From: Nonomuraea lactucae
GTDB lineage: Bacteria; Actinomycetota; Actinomycetes; Streptosporangiales; Streptosporangiaceae
Assembly (NCBI RefSeq): GCF_003313395.1
Contig: NZ_QNFZ01000080.1
Location: 1-44,079 of the forward strand
Length of the DNA stretch: 44,079 bases
Reading direction: 5' to 3'
Positions within the stretch are counted from its first letter, which is position 1; each line of letters starts with the position of its first letter. A program made the translations under genes and the position numbers. This document shows positions 7,880 to 16,787 of this stretch, piece after piece. The notes beneath the pieces are model-generated. The model saw only the letters and a list, made by a program, of their open reading frames with translations. It did not search any database and was not told where the DNA came from.

Positions 7880-8398
7880 GTGAGCCGCGGTGACACCCTG
7901 GTGATGGCCCCGAGTACCGCGGCCGGCCCTACGTCGGTCCGTATGCGGCCAACACACGCCGGCACCTCGGCCGCGGACGATCGCGTGGTCGTCGTCGGTA
8001 CCCGCGGGGTGTCACTGTTCGCGCTGCAACTGGCGCAGGTGGCCGGGGCCGCGTGTTCGCGGCCGTCCAGCAGCCGGGCGAAGGGCGAGCGGCTTCGGCA
8101 GGTCGGCGCGGCCGGCGTTGTGACCATGACTGACCCGGGCTGGCCTGGGCGACTGGCCGAACTGTCCGGCGGCTCCACCAAGGTCGTCAACACGGTCGGT
8201 GCCGGCATCACCAACAAGTGCCTCTGCGTCGCCATCGGCAGCGCCCGGATGCACGGGGACCTGAGCGACTTCATCCAGCGCCACGGCATCCACCCGGTCA
8301 TCGACCGGCGCATCCCATTCCACATCCTGCCGGAGGTTTACCAGGCCCTCGGCTCCCTGCACCTCTTCGGCAAGGTCGTCATCGACGTCACCGGATCG
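7880..8398 (+). pseudogene. Zinc-type alcohol dehydrogenase (MDR) remnant
   Basis: The frame carries MDR pieces. A Rossmann segment reads VVVVGTRGVSLFALQLAQVA followed by SRAKGERLRQVGAAGVV, and the C-terminal block reads IQRHGIHPVIDRRIPFHILP then LFGKVVIDV. The zinc-binding catalytic N-terminal domain is reduced to a few residues (GDTLVMAP). About 50 residues between GGSTKVV and the C-terminal block are missing. No good start codon precedes the homologous part. The gene is therefore a multiply deleted corpse even though the frame is still open. Confidence 0.65.
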
Positions 8399-8612
8399 AC
8401 CCGCTCACTCGTCACCGCAAAGGAATCAGCTCGTGCCCTGGGGGCCTGGCGCCACGCGGTCAGTCGGGTTTCGATCAACGCCCGGCCGGCACCGGACAAG
8501 CGGAACATCGTGCTCACCAACATCGATATACGAGTCCGCCCTTGCCACCACCAAGCCGAATCAAACGCCCAGTCAGGCCAACGGTGACCTCGACCGCGCG
8601 GCGGGGCGCCGG

Positions 8613-9086
8613 TTACAGCGGTAGGCGCATCCTGATCGCGGTCGTCTCGTATCCAAGCGACTCGTACAGCGATCGTGCGACCGTGTTGCTGCCAAAGACG
8701 TTCAAGCCGAGTTCGGTGGCGCCGTGCGCCCGCGCCTCTTCTTCGGCGAGCCGCATGGCGCGCCGGCCGATGCCCTGGCCACGTGCCGTCTGCTCAACCT
8801 CCACTCCCCACACCCACCACCGGCTGGGATCACCATCCGGCCCGACGCCGATCCAGAGTTCCCCGACCGGCAGGCCGTCGACGTCCACGCGGAACATGTG
8901 CTGTCCCGGTGCCGGCTGGCCGTTCGGAAACAACTCGTCGAGCTGCTGACTTGCGATCCGCTCCGCGGCCTGCTGTTCCATGCCGGACGAGACCTGGTCC
9001 GCGATATACCGCTCGCGGATCCTGGCAAGCGAGGCTGACAGTTCGGCTGATGGCATGGGTCGCAGGGTGACGTTCATCCGGGACAT
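8613..9086 (-). CDS. GNAT family N-acetyltransferase
   Basis: This protein of about 157 residues contains the GNAT acetyl-CoA fold in its C-terminal half. The motif-A region reads WGVEVEQTARGQGIGRRAMR, with the Q/R-x-x-G-x-G/A pyrophosphate loop, followed by the motif-B strand LGLNVFGSNTVARSLYESLGY. The N-terminal half (ERYIADQVSSGMEQQAAERI) resembles acetyltransferases with a helical N-terminal extension. Two starts are possible, ATG 9086 and ATG 9077; neither has a strong ribosome-binding site. The acceptor substrate is unknown. It lies between two broken MDR dehydrogenases. Confidence 0.82.
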   Translation of the reverse strand: MSRMNVTLRPMPSAELSASLARIRERYIADQVSSGMEQQAAERIASQQLDELFPNGQPAPGQHMFRVDVDGLPVGELWIGVGPDGDPSRWWVWGVEVEQTARGQGIGRRAMRLAEEEARAHGATELGLNVFGSNTVARSLYESLGYETTAIRMRLPL

Positions 9087-9379
9087 GCTAGGCCATCGTG
9101 TACGTCATGGTTGTCAATCCCCTCGAACAGTGCTGGTCACATCCGTCGCGGCACCCGCCATCACCGATGCTGATGACACGCTTGCTGTCCGGCAGCGTGT
9201 CGTACGCCTCCCGTGGCGTGTCCACATTTCGCACCATCGAGAGGCTTCGCCGTGAACGCGCTCGTAATCGCCGCCAACGGCACCCTTACGTCCTGCGCCG
9301 GACGCAGCCGAGCGGGCCGTGGCCGAATGAGCGCGATCGTCGAGCTGCGGCGGCGCTGTATTGTTGCTTGCGGACGGGC

Positions 9380-9830
9380 GAACCGCCGCACCGCTTATCC
9401 GGGTTACCCGGGCCGCCGAGCTGCGTCGCGGCGATTGAGCCCTGACGGTGGCCGCCGCCGCCCGGGGGCGTGGGCTTCTTGCTGGCGCAGCCCGCCGTGA
9501 AGGCGGGCGCTCGTGTGGTTGCCGCAGCCGTTATGAGCCGCTATGAGCAGGGCGGCGGTCGCGCAAGAGTAGTGGCGGGGAGGTGTGCGTGGACTATCTG
9601 AAGCCGGGGTGGCCGGACCAGATCCGCACGGCGGTCGGGAAGATCGACGTCGTCTTCGAGGTGGCGGCGGCGACCTCGGCCGTTCGGCGTTCGCGCTGCT
9701 CGGTAGAGCGGGCGCATGCTGAGCCATGGTTTGCCTACGGTGAACCGTCGGGGATCGACCAACAGGCGGCGGCTGAGCGCGGCGCCGATCAGATCGGAAT
9801 GCCCATGGTCGCTGAGAGCGGAGGGAGATT
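9380..9830 (+). pseudogene. Second MDR (quinone-reductase type) dehydrogenase remnant
   Basis: Several frames carry successive pieces of an MDR protein. Around 9390-9450 there is a segment like VTRAAELRRGD with a stop. At about 9465-9525 the Rossmann turn reads GFLLAQPAVKAGARVVAA. At 9580-9660 it reads VDYLKPGWPDQIRTAVGKID followed by VVFE, and at 9665-9735 the next frame reads GGGDLGRSAFALLGRA and MLSHGLP. Frameshifts and stops separate the pieces, so the gene is dead. Its 3' end runs into the ribosome-binding site of the next gene. The 290 nt between this and the GNAT gene hold no gene I can support. Confidence 0.68.
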
Positions 9831-9832
9831 CG

Positions 9833-11980
9833 TTGCAGGCGCATAGCACTCGGCTCCGTCTCAGCGAGGAGGACGTACTCGGCGCCGATCACGTCGGCAC
9901 GAAGACCACGACGGCCGCAGACCCGGCGACGGCATTGGAACGCCAGCTGCGCGAAGCTCGCCTGGACGCGTTCGTAGGTCGCGCCGACCACCTGGCCGCC
10001 TTCAACGCCGTTCTCGACGACGACATGCGATCGTTCACCGTGCTGTATCTGCACGGCCCCGGCGGTATCGGCAAGTCGACGTTGCTGCAGCGTTTCGCCG
10101 ACGAAGCCCACGAGACCCGGCGCCTGGTGATATCCATCGATGCCACCGCCCAGGGCGACGCCGCTCGCGACCTGGCCGGTGCTGCGGGCGGACAGACTCC
10201 AAGCGCAGCACGCCCGATCGTACTGATCGACAATCTTGACCTGCTGCAGAACCCGCAGGATTGGTTGCGCGCCACCGTGCTGCCGGCCTTTCCCCGCGGC
10301 GCTCTGGTCGTCGTGGCCGCGAGCAGGCCGCCGGCTGTAGCGTGGCAGGCCGACCCAAGCTGGAGTGGCCTGCTGGCCATTCGCGCCGTCGACCCCTTGT
10401 CCGGGGCCGAGGCGGACGCCTTGCTCGGTACCCAGCGGATACCGGACGAATTGCGGGCATATGTCCACGCGTTATGCGGCGGAAACCCCTTGGCGCTCCG
10501 GGTGGCGGCGCAACTCCTGTCGGCCGGTCCGATTCCGGAGGAGGCCTTGGGCCTGGCGATGTCGCACGCGATCTTCGACCGGGTCGTCGGCGTACTGCCC
10601 TCGCCCAAGCATCGACAGGCGCTCCGGGTTTGCGCCCACGCCCTGTGGACGGACGAGGAACTGCTCCGGGCCACGGTGCCGGGCGCGGACGCCCAGTTGT
10701 TCGAATGGCTGCGCCAACAACCATTCATGCGGTCGGACGCCCACGGCATCTTCCCGGACGGTGTGGTCCGCAACGTCGTCGCGATCGAATCACGGTGGCG
10801 TGGCCGCGGCCAGTTCGACACCACGCAAGCCATGGTGCGCGACTACCTCGTCCAGCGGGCGAGGACCACGCCCGCGGCAGCCGTTCTGCCGTTGGTAGCC
10901 AATGTCCTCTTCGTCGAACGCCGCAGGATTACGGCCCCCTCGGCGTTTCATCGCATGCGGGAAGCGCAACTGGAGGAGCACGGCTGGCGTGCCGGCGACC
11001 GCCAGCAGGTGCTGCGGATGGCGACGGAGACGGAGGGTCCGGAATCCGCGCGCCTGGTGCAGTACTGGCTCGATCGCCAGCCGGGGGCCTTCACCGTCTA
11101 CCGCCGGCCGGGGAATGCGCAGGCCGTCGCGTTCCTGTGCCGGCTGCGGTTGGCCGAGCCGACCGCCGAGGACCTCGCCACCGACCCCGTCGTCGCCACG
11201 GCCTGGTCGCACGCGCGCCGGGCGATGCCGCTGGAGCCGGACAACCGTATGAGCATCGTCCGCTTCTGCGTGGACCCGAACTCCTACCACGGGCCGTCCG
11301 AAGCGATGGACCTCATGCAGTTGCGGTGCGCGGCGACCCTGATGCGCGACGACTCGCTCCTCTGGACGACGATCGTTACCCCCGACCCGCGATGCTGGGC
11401 GCCCCTGCTCGGCCAGTTCCCGCCGCAGCGCGACGCCGGACGGGTACGCGTCGGTGCAGGCGAGTACGTTCTTGTGTCGCAATGCTGGAAGGCGGCATCG
11501 CAACCGCCGGGAGAGCGCCCGGTCGGCGGTCTTCCGCTCACCTGGCGACGCCGCCAAGCGACCTCGTTCTCCCGTACCGAGTTCGATCAGGCGGTCCGGC
11601 TGGCGCTGCGTTCCTGGCGGCGACCGGACCTGCTGTCGGACAGCGACCTGGTCCGCAGCCGAATCGTGCGGGACAGGGCAGGCGTTGACGCCGTCACCGG
11701 CATCCGGCAGGTGTTGTCCGCCGCTCTGGAGACGATCGGCAGCGATTCCCGTCAGGCGAAGTCGCACCGAGTGTTGATAGCGACGTACCTGCGTGGCGCC
11801 CCTACCCAGGAGGCCGCGGCCGAACGGCTCTCCTTGCCGTTTAGTACCTACCGGCGACACCTGGCCCGCGGCCTCGAGATGATCTGCGACTTGCTGTGGA
11901 AAGCGGAGACGGACGCGATCGACCTCGACGACCGTGACCACACCGGTGCGACTCCGACGGACGAGGTTGACCGGACATGA
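9833..11980 (+). CDS. STAND-type ATPase regulator with C-terminal HTH-like domain
   Basis: This protein of about 715 residues has a P-loop NTPase domain near the N-terminus. Walker A is YLHGPGGIGKSTLLQRFADE, a Walker B-like strand is RPIVLIDNLDLLQ, and GNPLALRVAAQLL is the GxP motif of STAND/AP-ATPase proteins. The middle is helical with an embedded acyltransferase-like stretch (YVLVSQCWKAA). The last about 90 residues read KSHRVLIATYLRGAPTQEAA then AERLSLPFSTYRRHLARGLE, like a sigma-region-4 or HTH DNA-binding unit. It is probably a nucleotide-switch regulator whose ligand is unknown. I chose the TTG at 9833 because GGAGGG lies 7 nt upstream; open sequence runs further upstream into the dehydrogenase corpse. 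Neighbours do not reveal a target. Confidence 0.85.
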   Translation: MQAHSTRLRLSEEDVLGADHVGTKTTTAADPATALERQLREARLDAFVGRADHLAAFNAVLDDDMRSFTVLYLHGPGGIGKSTLLQRFADEAHETRRLVISIDATAQGDAARDLAGAAGGQTPSAARPIVLIDNLDLLQNPQDWLRATVLPAFPRGALVVVAASRPPAVAWQADPSWSGLLAIRAVDPLSGAEADALLGTQRIPDELRAYVHALCGGNPLALRVAAQLLSAGPIPEEALGLAMSHAIFDRVVGVLPSPKHRQALRVCAHALWTDEELLRATVPGADAQLFEWLRQQPFMRSDAHGIFPDGVVRNVVAIESRWRGRGQFDTTQAMVRDYLVQRARTTPAAAVLPLVANVLFVERRRITAPSAFHRMREAQLEEHGWRAGDRQQVLRMATETEGPESARLVQYWLDRQPGAFTVYRRPGNAQAVAFLCRLRLAEPTAEDLATDPVVATAWSHARRAMPLEPDNRMSIVRFCVDPNSYHGPSEAMDLMQLRCAATLMRDDSLLWTTIVTPDPRCWAPLLGQFPPQRDAGRVRVGAGEYVLVSQCWKAASQPPGERPVGGLPLTWRRRQATSFSRTEFDQAVRLALRSWRRPDLLSDSDLVRSRIVRDRAGVDAVTGIRQVLSAALETIGSDSRQAKSHRVLIATYLRGAPTQEAAAERLSLPFSTYRRHLARGLEMICDLLWKAETDAIDLDDRDHTGATPTDEVDRT

Positions 11981-12124
11981 GCGGCAAGTGACGTGGTAAG
12001 GGCTCGCAGAGAAATAAGCCGTGGCTTCCCGGATTTGTACTCGTTGGGCGGGCACTGCTGGTAGGCGGCGGCGCACGACCTTCTCCCTCTACTTCTTCCT
12101 ACTTCGTCGAGATCACCGCCGAAC

Positions 12125-12985
12125 TCACCCAGGGCCCGAGGACGCCGTCTTGGTGTCGTCGTGGTCGGTGGACAGTGCCAGGCGCCGCCAGGCTGCGGAT
12201 TCCTGCTGGAGCTGTGCGATCTTCTGCTCCAACGCCGCGACGCAGTCGCTGCCGAGTTGGGCGCGAAGGGGTGGGGTGTCCGCGTTCGCGAGCGCGAGGA
12301 TGGCTGCGGCACCCTTGACCGGGTCACCGGGTTGGGTGTGGTTCATCGCGGGGATCGCACTACGCAGGACGCCGGAGGTGTGCGCGTAGTCGCCGATGAC
12401 CGTGTCCTCGATGTGCAGGCTGCTGGCGTCGAGGAAGTCGGTGCGGAAGCTGCCCGGCTCAACGATCGTGACATCGATCCCTAGAGGTGCCAGCTCCTGA
12501 TGCATCGCCTCGGAGATCCCTTCCACGGCGAACTTGGTGGAACAGTAGATACCGAAGGCGCCGGAGCTGCTGAATCCTCCGAGCGAGCTGAGATTGAGCA
12601 CGCGGCCCGACCGTTGTCGGCGCATCACCGGCAGAACAGCACGGGTGACGTTGAGGAGACCGAACACATTCGTGTCGTAAACTGCGCGGACCGTTGCATC
12701 CGACGCCTCCTCGACCGCACCCAGCACGCCGCGCCCAGCATTGTTGACCAGGATGTCGATTGTCCCGAACGCCGCCGTCGCGGCCGCGACGGCGGCGCGG
12801 GCCTGGTTCTCCTCCGTGACATCCAGCGCGGCGGCGAGTAGCCGGTCTGGGTACTGCGGCAACGCCTTCTCGACGGCCTCGTGGTCACGTGCGGTCCCGA
12901 CGACGTTGTGTCCGCGTTCCAGCGCCTGGCGGGCGATCTCCAGTCCGAAACCTCGCGAAGCGCCGGTGATGAACCACGTGGTCAT
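12125..12985 (-). CDS. Short-chain dehydrogenase/reductase (SDR)
   Basis: This 286-residue classical SDR is an NAD(P)-dependent oxidoreductase. The nucleotide-binding motif is FITGASRGFG (TGxxxGxG), followed by ALDVTEE (Asp contacting adenine), LVNNAGRGVLG, the catalytic Ser in VLNLSSLGGFSSSG, and the catalytic YCSTK. The C-terminal 100 residues vary with substrate and end in a charged helix (VAALEQKIAQLQQESAAWRR). A GAGGAG ribosome-binding site precedes the ATG at 12985. It stands alone on this strand. The 140 nt after its stop separate it from the convergent STAND ATPase. Confidence 0.92.
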   Translation of the reverse strand: MTTWFITGASRGFGLEIARQALERGHNVVGTARDHEAVEKALPQYPDRLLAAALDVTEENQARAAVAAATAAFGTIDILVNNAGRGVLGAVEEASDATVRAVYDTNVFGLLNVTRAVLPVMRRQRSGRVLNLSSLGGFSSSGAFGIYCSTKFAVEGISEAMHQELAPLGIDVTIVEPGSFRTDFLDASSLHIEDTVIGDYAHTSGVLRSAIPAMNHTQPGDPVKGAAAILALANADTPPLRAQLGSDCVAALEQKIAQLQQESAAWRRLALSTDHDDTKTASSGPG

Positions 12986-13269
12986 GCCTTACTCCTCAAA
13001 ATAGCGGTCTTTGCACGCTGGGATGCTGCATTGATCAGCTGCCCATCTGACAGGCCATTTGATGGCCAATGTCGCTGTCAATAGTTGCTCTCGCGACCGG
13101 ACTCCAACGCCGTGACAAAATCCGTCTACTTGGAGAAGCGGGTTGATCGTCGTCGTCATGATTGGTGATGGTGACGGGTCCCACAGCTTCTCGCCCATCG
13201 GCCTACTGCATGCGGTGCTTAAGTTAAGATGTTCCTGTTCCATTTGTTACGGAAGGGAAGGTCGGATTT

Positions 13270-13443
13270 ATGCAGGTGCCTAACGGTAACCACCGAGAGT
13301 GCGTGATGACCTACACACATCACCGGGACACGAATGGCTGGCGCAGGCCGAAGGTGGCTAACCGGGAACGGTCACCCGGATCACTCATGGATGTGCTCCA
13401 CCGCAGCCAAGTTCATGGAGCGATCGTTTGGGCACGCGTATGA
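13270..13443 (+). CDS. Possible 57-residue leader peptide overlapping the GNAT start
   Basis: An ATG at 13270 follows GGAAGG about 9 nt upstream and opens a 57-residue frame ending in TGA at 13441-13443. The end overlaps the start region of the next gene (TTG 13428, ATG 13440). The peptide is polar and basic (MQVPNGNHRECVMTYTHHRD at its start), with no domain I know. Just upstream, 13219-13252 is unusually AT-rich and could hold the promoter. It may be a coupled small gene or chance. Confidence 0.3.
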   Translation: MQVPNGNHRECVMTYTHHRDTNGWRRPKVANRERSPGSLMDVLHRSQVHGAIVWARV

Positions 13444-14105
13444 CTGGGACACTGAGCATCGCTCCAGTCACTGCCGCCAACCGCGACGCCGCGTTCGCGT
13501 TTCATCAGGCCAGTCTCGGCGAGTTTCTGTTGCCCCTTGCCCCCGAAACGTTCCGGCATGTCGTCGATGCACGCCAACTGTTCGCGTTGGAGCAGCCCAT
13601 CGGGATCGCCGGACTCTGCTACGTCAAGCCCGACAGCAAGCACGTCGACGACGTTCCCCGATGGGAGCTGGGCGGGCTCTACCTCGCTGACACCATGCGT
13701 GGGCTGGGCCTCGGCGTGGCGCTGAGCATGGTCGCGATCGCCGCCGTCACCCACGCGGATCCTAAACCGATCATGGCCTACGTTCATCAGGATCACCGCG
13801 ATCCGCTGGGTCTGGCCATCCATCGTCTCGGGTTCGTCCCCACCAGGCAGACGATCCGCCTCGGTCCCGACGAGGCGCGCGGCTTTCTACGCCGTGACGC
13901 TGCCGGGTTCGCGGTCGCCGATGTTCTTCGCCTGCCCGAGGCCGCATTGACTCGCGTCGCTGATTGGCTGGAGGGCTTCGACGGCAGCGTCGCTGGGCGC
14001 GACGCTCATACCTCACTTCGACTCGCTGATGGGCTGTTCCCTTCCGGCTTGAGCGAGATCGCATCCGACCTGCGCCGAACGGCAACAGCCGAACCCGACG
14101 GCTGA
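13428..14105 (+). CDS. GNAT-like acetyltransferase
   Basis: This protein is about 225 residues long. Its central part reads LGGLYLADTMRGLGLGVALS, the acetyl-CoA pyrophosphate-loop region of GNAT enzymes (R-G-x-G-x-G/A pattern), preceded by strand-rich sequence and followed by IMAYVHQDHRDPLGLAIHRL then GF, the usual motif B. The C-terminal 80 residues have no recognisable domain. A TTG at 13428 with GGAG 7 nt upstream is the best start; an ATG at 13440 is the alternative. Homology to known acceptor-specific families is not visible. Confidence 0.75.
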   Translation: MGTRMTGTLSIAPVTAANRDAAFAFHQASLGEFLLPLAPETFRHVVDARQLFALEQPIGIAGLCYVKPDSKHVDDVPRWELGGLYLADTMRGLGLGVALSMVAIAAVTHADPKPIMAYVHQDHRDPLGLAIHRLGFVPTRQTIRLGPDEARGFLRRDAAGFAVADVLRLPEAALTRVADWLEGFDGSVAGRDAHTSLRLADGLFPSGLSEIASDLRRTATAEPDG

Positions 14106-14109
14106 CCAC

Positions 14110-14437
14110 CGCGTCGCGGGTCATGGATCTCCATCGCTCGATCCCGGCGAGGAGGACACGGGTGACGTCCTTGTTCACTCCTGGGCTCCGATGGGGTGGC
14201 GCGATACTCCTCCCTGGAGGAGCGTCGTATCTGCTCCACGTTCCGCCGATCTCGGTGAGGAGGCGGGTGGTGGTCTCGTCGTGGTGGCCAAGGGCGTCGG
14301 TGCGGATAGGCCGTCCGGCTGGCCCGGGCCGGTGGCCGAGCTCGGCGGGCATGCGTGACCGGGCGGCCCTCGAACACGACACGGCGTACCAGCAAACATC
14401 TGCCATGAAACGTCAGCAGGGCGTTAGCGCGGCCCAT
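14110..14437 (-). mobile_element. IS481-family transposase remnant (N-terminus)
   Basis: GGAGG lies 5 nt before an ATG at 14437. The protein begins MGRANALLTFHGRCLLVRRV and continues VFEGRPVTHARR, which is the N-terminal helix-turn-helix of IS481 transposases. Homology then moves between frames (pieces with HRRPWPPRRD and then LLTEIGG), and the integrase catalytic core is missing. The left boundary is uncertain. The 100 nt to the right (14438-14543) show nothing I can name. Confidence 0.65.
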
Positions 14438-14543
14438 CAAGACCTCCATGCGTTGGCGAAGTCAGCAACTCCACTACGACCGGGGGTCTTCTTCTTGATC
14501 AACTACCTACGCCACGTATCACCAAGATCTCGGCCAAGTACAT

Positions 14544-15119
14544 CTAGCGCGGGGTGCACAGCCGCCGGGCGGCCTCCACGATGGCGGCGCGGTGGGCGGC
14601 GAGGCGCTCTGGGGAGTACGGATCGCCACCGCCCGCGGCGGTGAGCAGATCGACCGGGCTGATCAGCCAGCTCTGGGCGAGCCCGATGACCAGGACGAGC
14701 AGGTCGGTCGCCGGCAGGTTGCCGGTCGCCTCGCTTGGTCCGCCGCGGGTCATGGCCTCGATCTTTTGGGCGTAGACTTCGGCCGCGTCGGGCCCGGCGG
14801 ACGGGCGCTGGAGGTGGCGCCACAGGTGCATGCGCAAGGCCTGTGGCTGGCCCACCATGTAGTCGAACATCCGGCCGGCGTACCCCGGCAGGTCGTCCTC
14901 GGTCAGCGGGACGGCCTCGATCAGCTCGGTGATCACTCGGTGGAGGGCGGCGGTGAACAAGCCCTCTTTGTCGCCGAAGTAGACGTATATGGAGCGCTTG
15001 TTGGCGTCGGCCGCCTCGGCGATCCGCTCGATGCGCGCGCCGGAGAGTCCGTACACGGTGAACTCGTTGATCGCCGCGTTCAGGATCCGGGCCCGCGTCG
15101 CCGCGGAGTCGTAGGGCAT
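14544..15119 (-). CDS. TetR-family transcriptional regulator
   Basis: This repressor of about 191 residues has an N-terminal TetR DNA-binding domain (residues 5-55). It includes the helix-turn-helix SGARIERIAEAADANKRSIY followed by VYFGDKEGLF. The C-terminal ligand domain contains QPQALRMHLWRHL, as in TetR proteins with the C-terminal domain of the YcdC/RutR-like group. It is divergent from an aldehyde dehydrogenase gene. Two copies of a 19-bp element holding AACCGGTT lie in inverted orientation between them, so it most likely represses both genes until an inducer, perhaps an aldehyde or its precursor, binds. Start choice is between ATG 15119 and GTG 15125. Confidence 0.92.
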   Translation of the reverse strand: MPYDSAATRARILNAAINEFTVYGLSGARIERIAEAADANKRSIYVYFGDKEGLFTAALHRVITELIEAVPLTEDDLPGYAGRMFDYMVGQPQALRMHLWRHLQRPSAGPDAAEVYAQKIEAMTRGGPSEATGNLPATDLLVLVIGLAQSWLISPVDLLTAAGGGDPYSPERLAAHRAAIVEAARRLCTPR

Positions 15120-15131
15120 GGTCACAGCCTA

Positions 15132-15150
15132 AGGTAGATAACCGGTTGTT
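15132..15150. promoter_or_regulatory. TetR operator, left copy
   Basis: AGGTAGATAACCGGTTGTT is an exact reverse complement of 15183-15201. Its centre AACCGGTT is itself a palindrome. It overlaps a TTGACA (15149-15154) that could be the -35 element for the aldehyde dehydrogenase gene, and it lies 13 nt before the tetR ATG, so binding would block both genes. Confidence 0.85.
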
Positions 15151-15182
15151 GACAAAAAGGCATGCCTGTGGCTTCATTGGTA

Positions 15183-15201
15183 AACAACCGGTTATCTACC
15201 T
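15183..15201. promoter_or_regulatory. TetR operator, right copy
   Basis: AACAACCGGTTATCTACCT is the perfect inverted partner of the left copy, centre to centre 51 bp, close to five helical turns. It lies 26 nt before the aldehyde dehydrogenase start, where it would hinder transcription. Confidence 0.85.
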
Positions 15202-15226
15202 CGACCTCTCGTTAAAGGACTCTGAG

Positions 15227-16714
15227 TTGACCATCACCCCGACCGCCGGGACCGCCTTCGTCACCGAGCGTGAGCTGTTCATCGGCAACAAGTGGCGGCC
15301 CGGTTCCACCGGTCAGCGCCTCACTGTGATCGACCCCGCCACCGAGCAGCCGGTGGGCTCTGCCGCCGCCGCCTCGGCCGCCGACATCGACGCCGGGGTG
15401 GCGGCGGCGCGGGCCGCCTTCGACCACGGCCCGTGGCCCCGCATGTCCATCCAGGAGCGCGCCGCCGTGCTCGTCCGGTTCGCCGAGGAACTGGAGAAGG
15501 ACGCCGAGGCGGTGACTGAGCTGCTGGTTGCCGAGACCGGGCTCATTCTGGGGCAGAGCAGGGGCGGGGCGCTGACGATGCCCGCCATGCTGCGCTACTA
15601 CGCCGGCCTGGCCAACACCTTCCCGCTGGTGGAGAAGCGCGTCGGCGTCACCGGCGTCACCGCGCGCATCGAGAAGCGGCCGGTGGGCGTGGTGGCGGCG
15701 ATCGTGCCGTGGAACGCCCCGCTGGCATTGGCGGCCTTCAAGTTGCCACAAGCCCTGCTCGCCGGCTGTACCGTGATCATGAAGCCCTCGGAGGACACCC
15801 CGCTCAGCGCCGGCTACTTCGCCGACGCCGCCCTGCGGGCAGGTTTGCCCGCAGGGGTGCTCAACATCCTCCCTGCCCTGCCGACCGAGAGCGACCTCCT
15901 GGTCCGGCACCCCGGCATCGACAAGATCACCTTTACGGGCAGCACCACGGTCGGCCGCGCCATCGCCACCTCGGCTGCGGACACCCTTAAGCAACTCACC
16001 CTGGAGCTGGGCGGGAAGTCCCCGGCGGTGGTGCTCGACGACGCCTCGCTACAGCGGGTCGTCGACACCATGGTGCCCGGCGTTACCAGCAACAACGGCG
16101 AGGTCTGCACCAACCCCAGCCGCCTGATTGTGCCCGAGCACCGCAAGGACGAGATCGTCGGCGCGCTGGCGGAGGCGTTCGCCGCCCTCGTTGTCGGCGA
16201 CCCCCGTGACCCGAAAACCGATGTCGGCCCGATGATCACCCGTAGGCACTACGAGCGGGTTATGGGTTACCTCGCCTCCGCGACCGAGGAAGGCGGCCGC
16301 TTCGCCGTTGGCGGCGGCCGGCCGCCCGGTCTGGATACCGGCTTCTATATCGCTCCCACGATCATCACCGACGTCTCGCCCGGGGCCCGGGTGGCCCAGG
16401 AGGAGATCTTCGGCCCCGTGCTGACCGTACTCACCTACCGCGACGAGGAGGAGGCCGTCCGCATCGCCAACGGCACGGAGTTCGGCCTGTCCGGCGCGGT
16501 GTACAGCGAGGACTTCGACCACGCCCTGCAGACGGCCCGCAAGATCAATAGCGGCACGGTGAACATCAACAACAGCATCACGATCGACATCGGCGTGCCC
16601 TTCGGCGGTGTCAAGCAGTCGGGCTACGGCCGCGAACTCGGCCCTGAAGGGCTCGGCGCCTTCCTGAACACCCACGTCATATTCCTCGACGGCGAACCTC
16701 TACGCACCCTCTGA
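15227..16714 (+). CDS. NAD(P)-dependent aldehyde dehydrogenase
   Basis: This 495-residue enzyme oxidises an aldehyde to a carboxylic acid. The ALDH superfamily features are complete: VVAAIVPWNAPLALAAFKLP (catalytic Asn region), KPSEDTPLSA, FTGSTTVGRAIA (coenzyme-binding GxxxxG), catalytic Glu in LELGGKSPAVV, catalytic Cys in NNGEVCTNPSRL, and EEIFGPVLTVL near the C-terminus. Substrate range is not evident; it resembles betaine/4-hydroxybenzaldehyde-type ALDHs. I chose the TTG at 15227, with AAAGGA upstream, because an earlier in-frame start at 15146 would place the coding region over the TetR operators. It is divergent from the TetR gene that probably controls it, and two hairpins follow it. 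Confidence 0.93.
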   Translation: MTITPTAGTAFVTERELFIGNKWRPGSTGQRLTVIDPATEQPVGSAAAASAADIDAGVAAARAAFDHGPWPRMSIQERAAVLVRFAEELEKDAEAVTELLVAETGLILGQSRGGALTMPAMLRYYAGLANTFPLVEKRVGVTGVTARIEKRPVGVVAAIVPWNAPLALAAFKLPQALLAGCTVIMKPSEDTPLSAGYFADAALRAGLPAGVLNILPALPTESDLLVRHPGIDKITFTGSTTVGRAIATSAADTLKQLTLELGGKSPAVVLDDASLQRVVDTMVPGVTSNNGEVCTNPSRLIVPEHRKDEIVGALAEAFAALVVGDPRDPKTDVGPMITRRHYERVMGYLASATEEGGRFAVGGGRPPGLDTGFYIAPTIITDVSPGARVAQEEIFGPVLTVLTYRDEEEAVRIANGTEFGLSGAVYSEDFDHALQTARKINSGTVNINNSITIDIGVPFGGVKQSGYGRELGPEGLGAFLNTHVIFLDGEPLRTL

Positions 16715-16730
16715 GTAGGAGGCGTAAGGC

Positions 16731-16787
16731 GCGGCGGTACGACCGCCGCCGGCCATGGAGCGTCCATGGCGCCCGGACGCTCCATGG
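16731..16787 (+). terminator. Two consecutive hairpins after the aldehyde dehydrogenase
   Basis: The first hairpin has stem GCGGCGGT/ACCGCCGC (16731-16738 and 16742-16749) with a 3-nt loop. The second has a perfect 13-bp stem CCATGGAGCGTCC/GGACGCTCCATGG (16753-16765 and 16775-16787) with a 9-nt loop. Together they make a strong rho-independent-like terminator 17 nt after the stop. Confidence 0.75.

Noticed and set aside
7880..8398. The first MDR dehydrogenase considered intact because its frame is open
   Set aside because: The catalytic N-terminal domain and a central block are missing, and no start codon with a ribosome-binding site is present.
9087..9379. A minus-strand piece VDTPREAYDTLPDSKRVISI considered as an alpha/beta hydrolase fragment
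   Set aside because: The resemblance is too short and lacks the catalytic His context.
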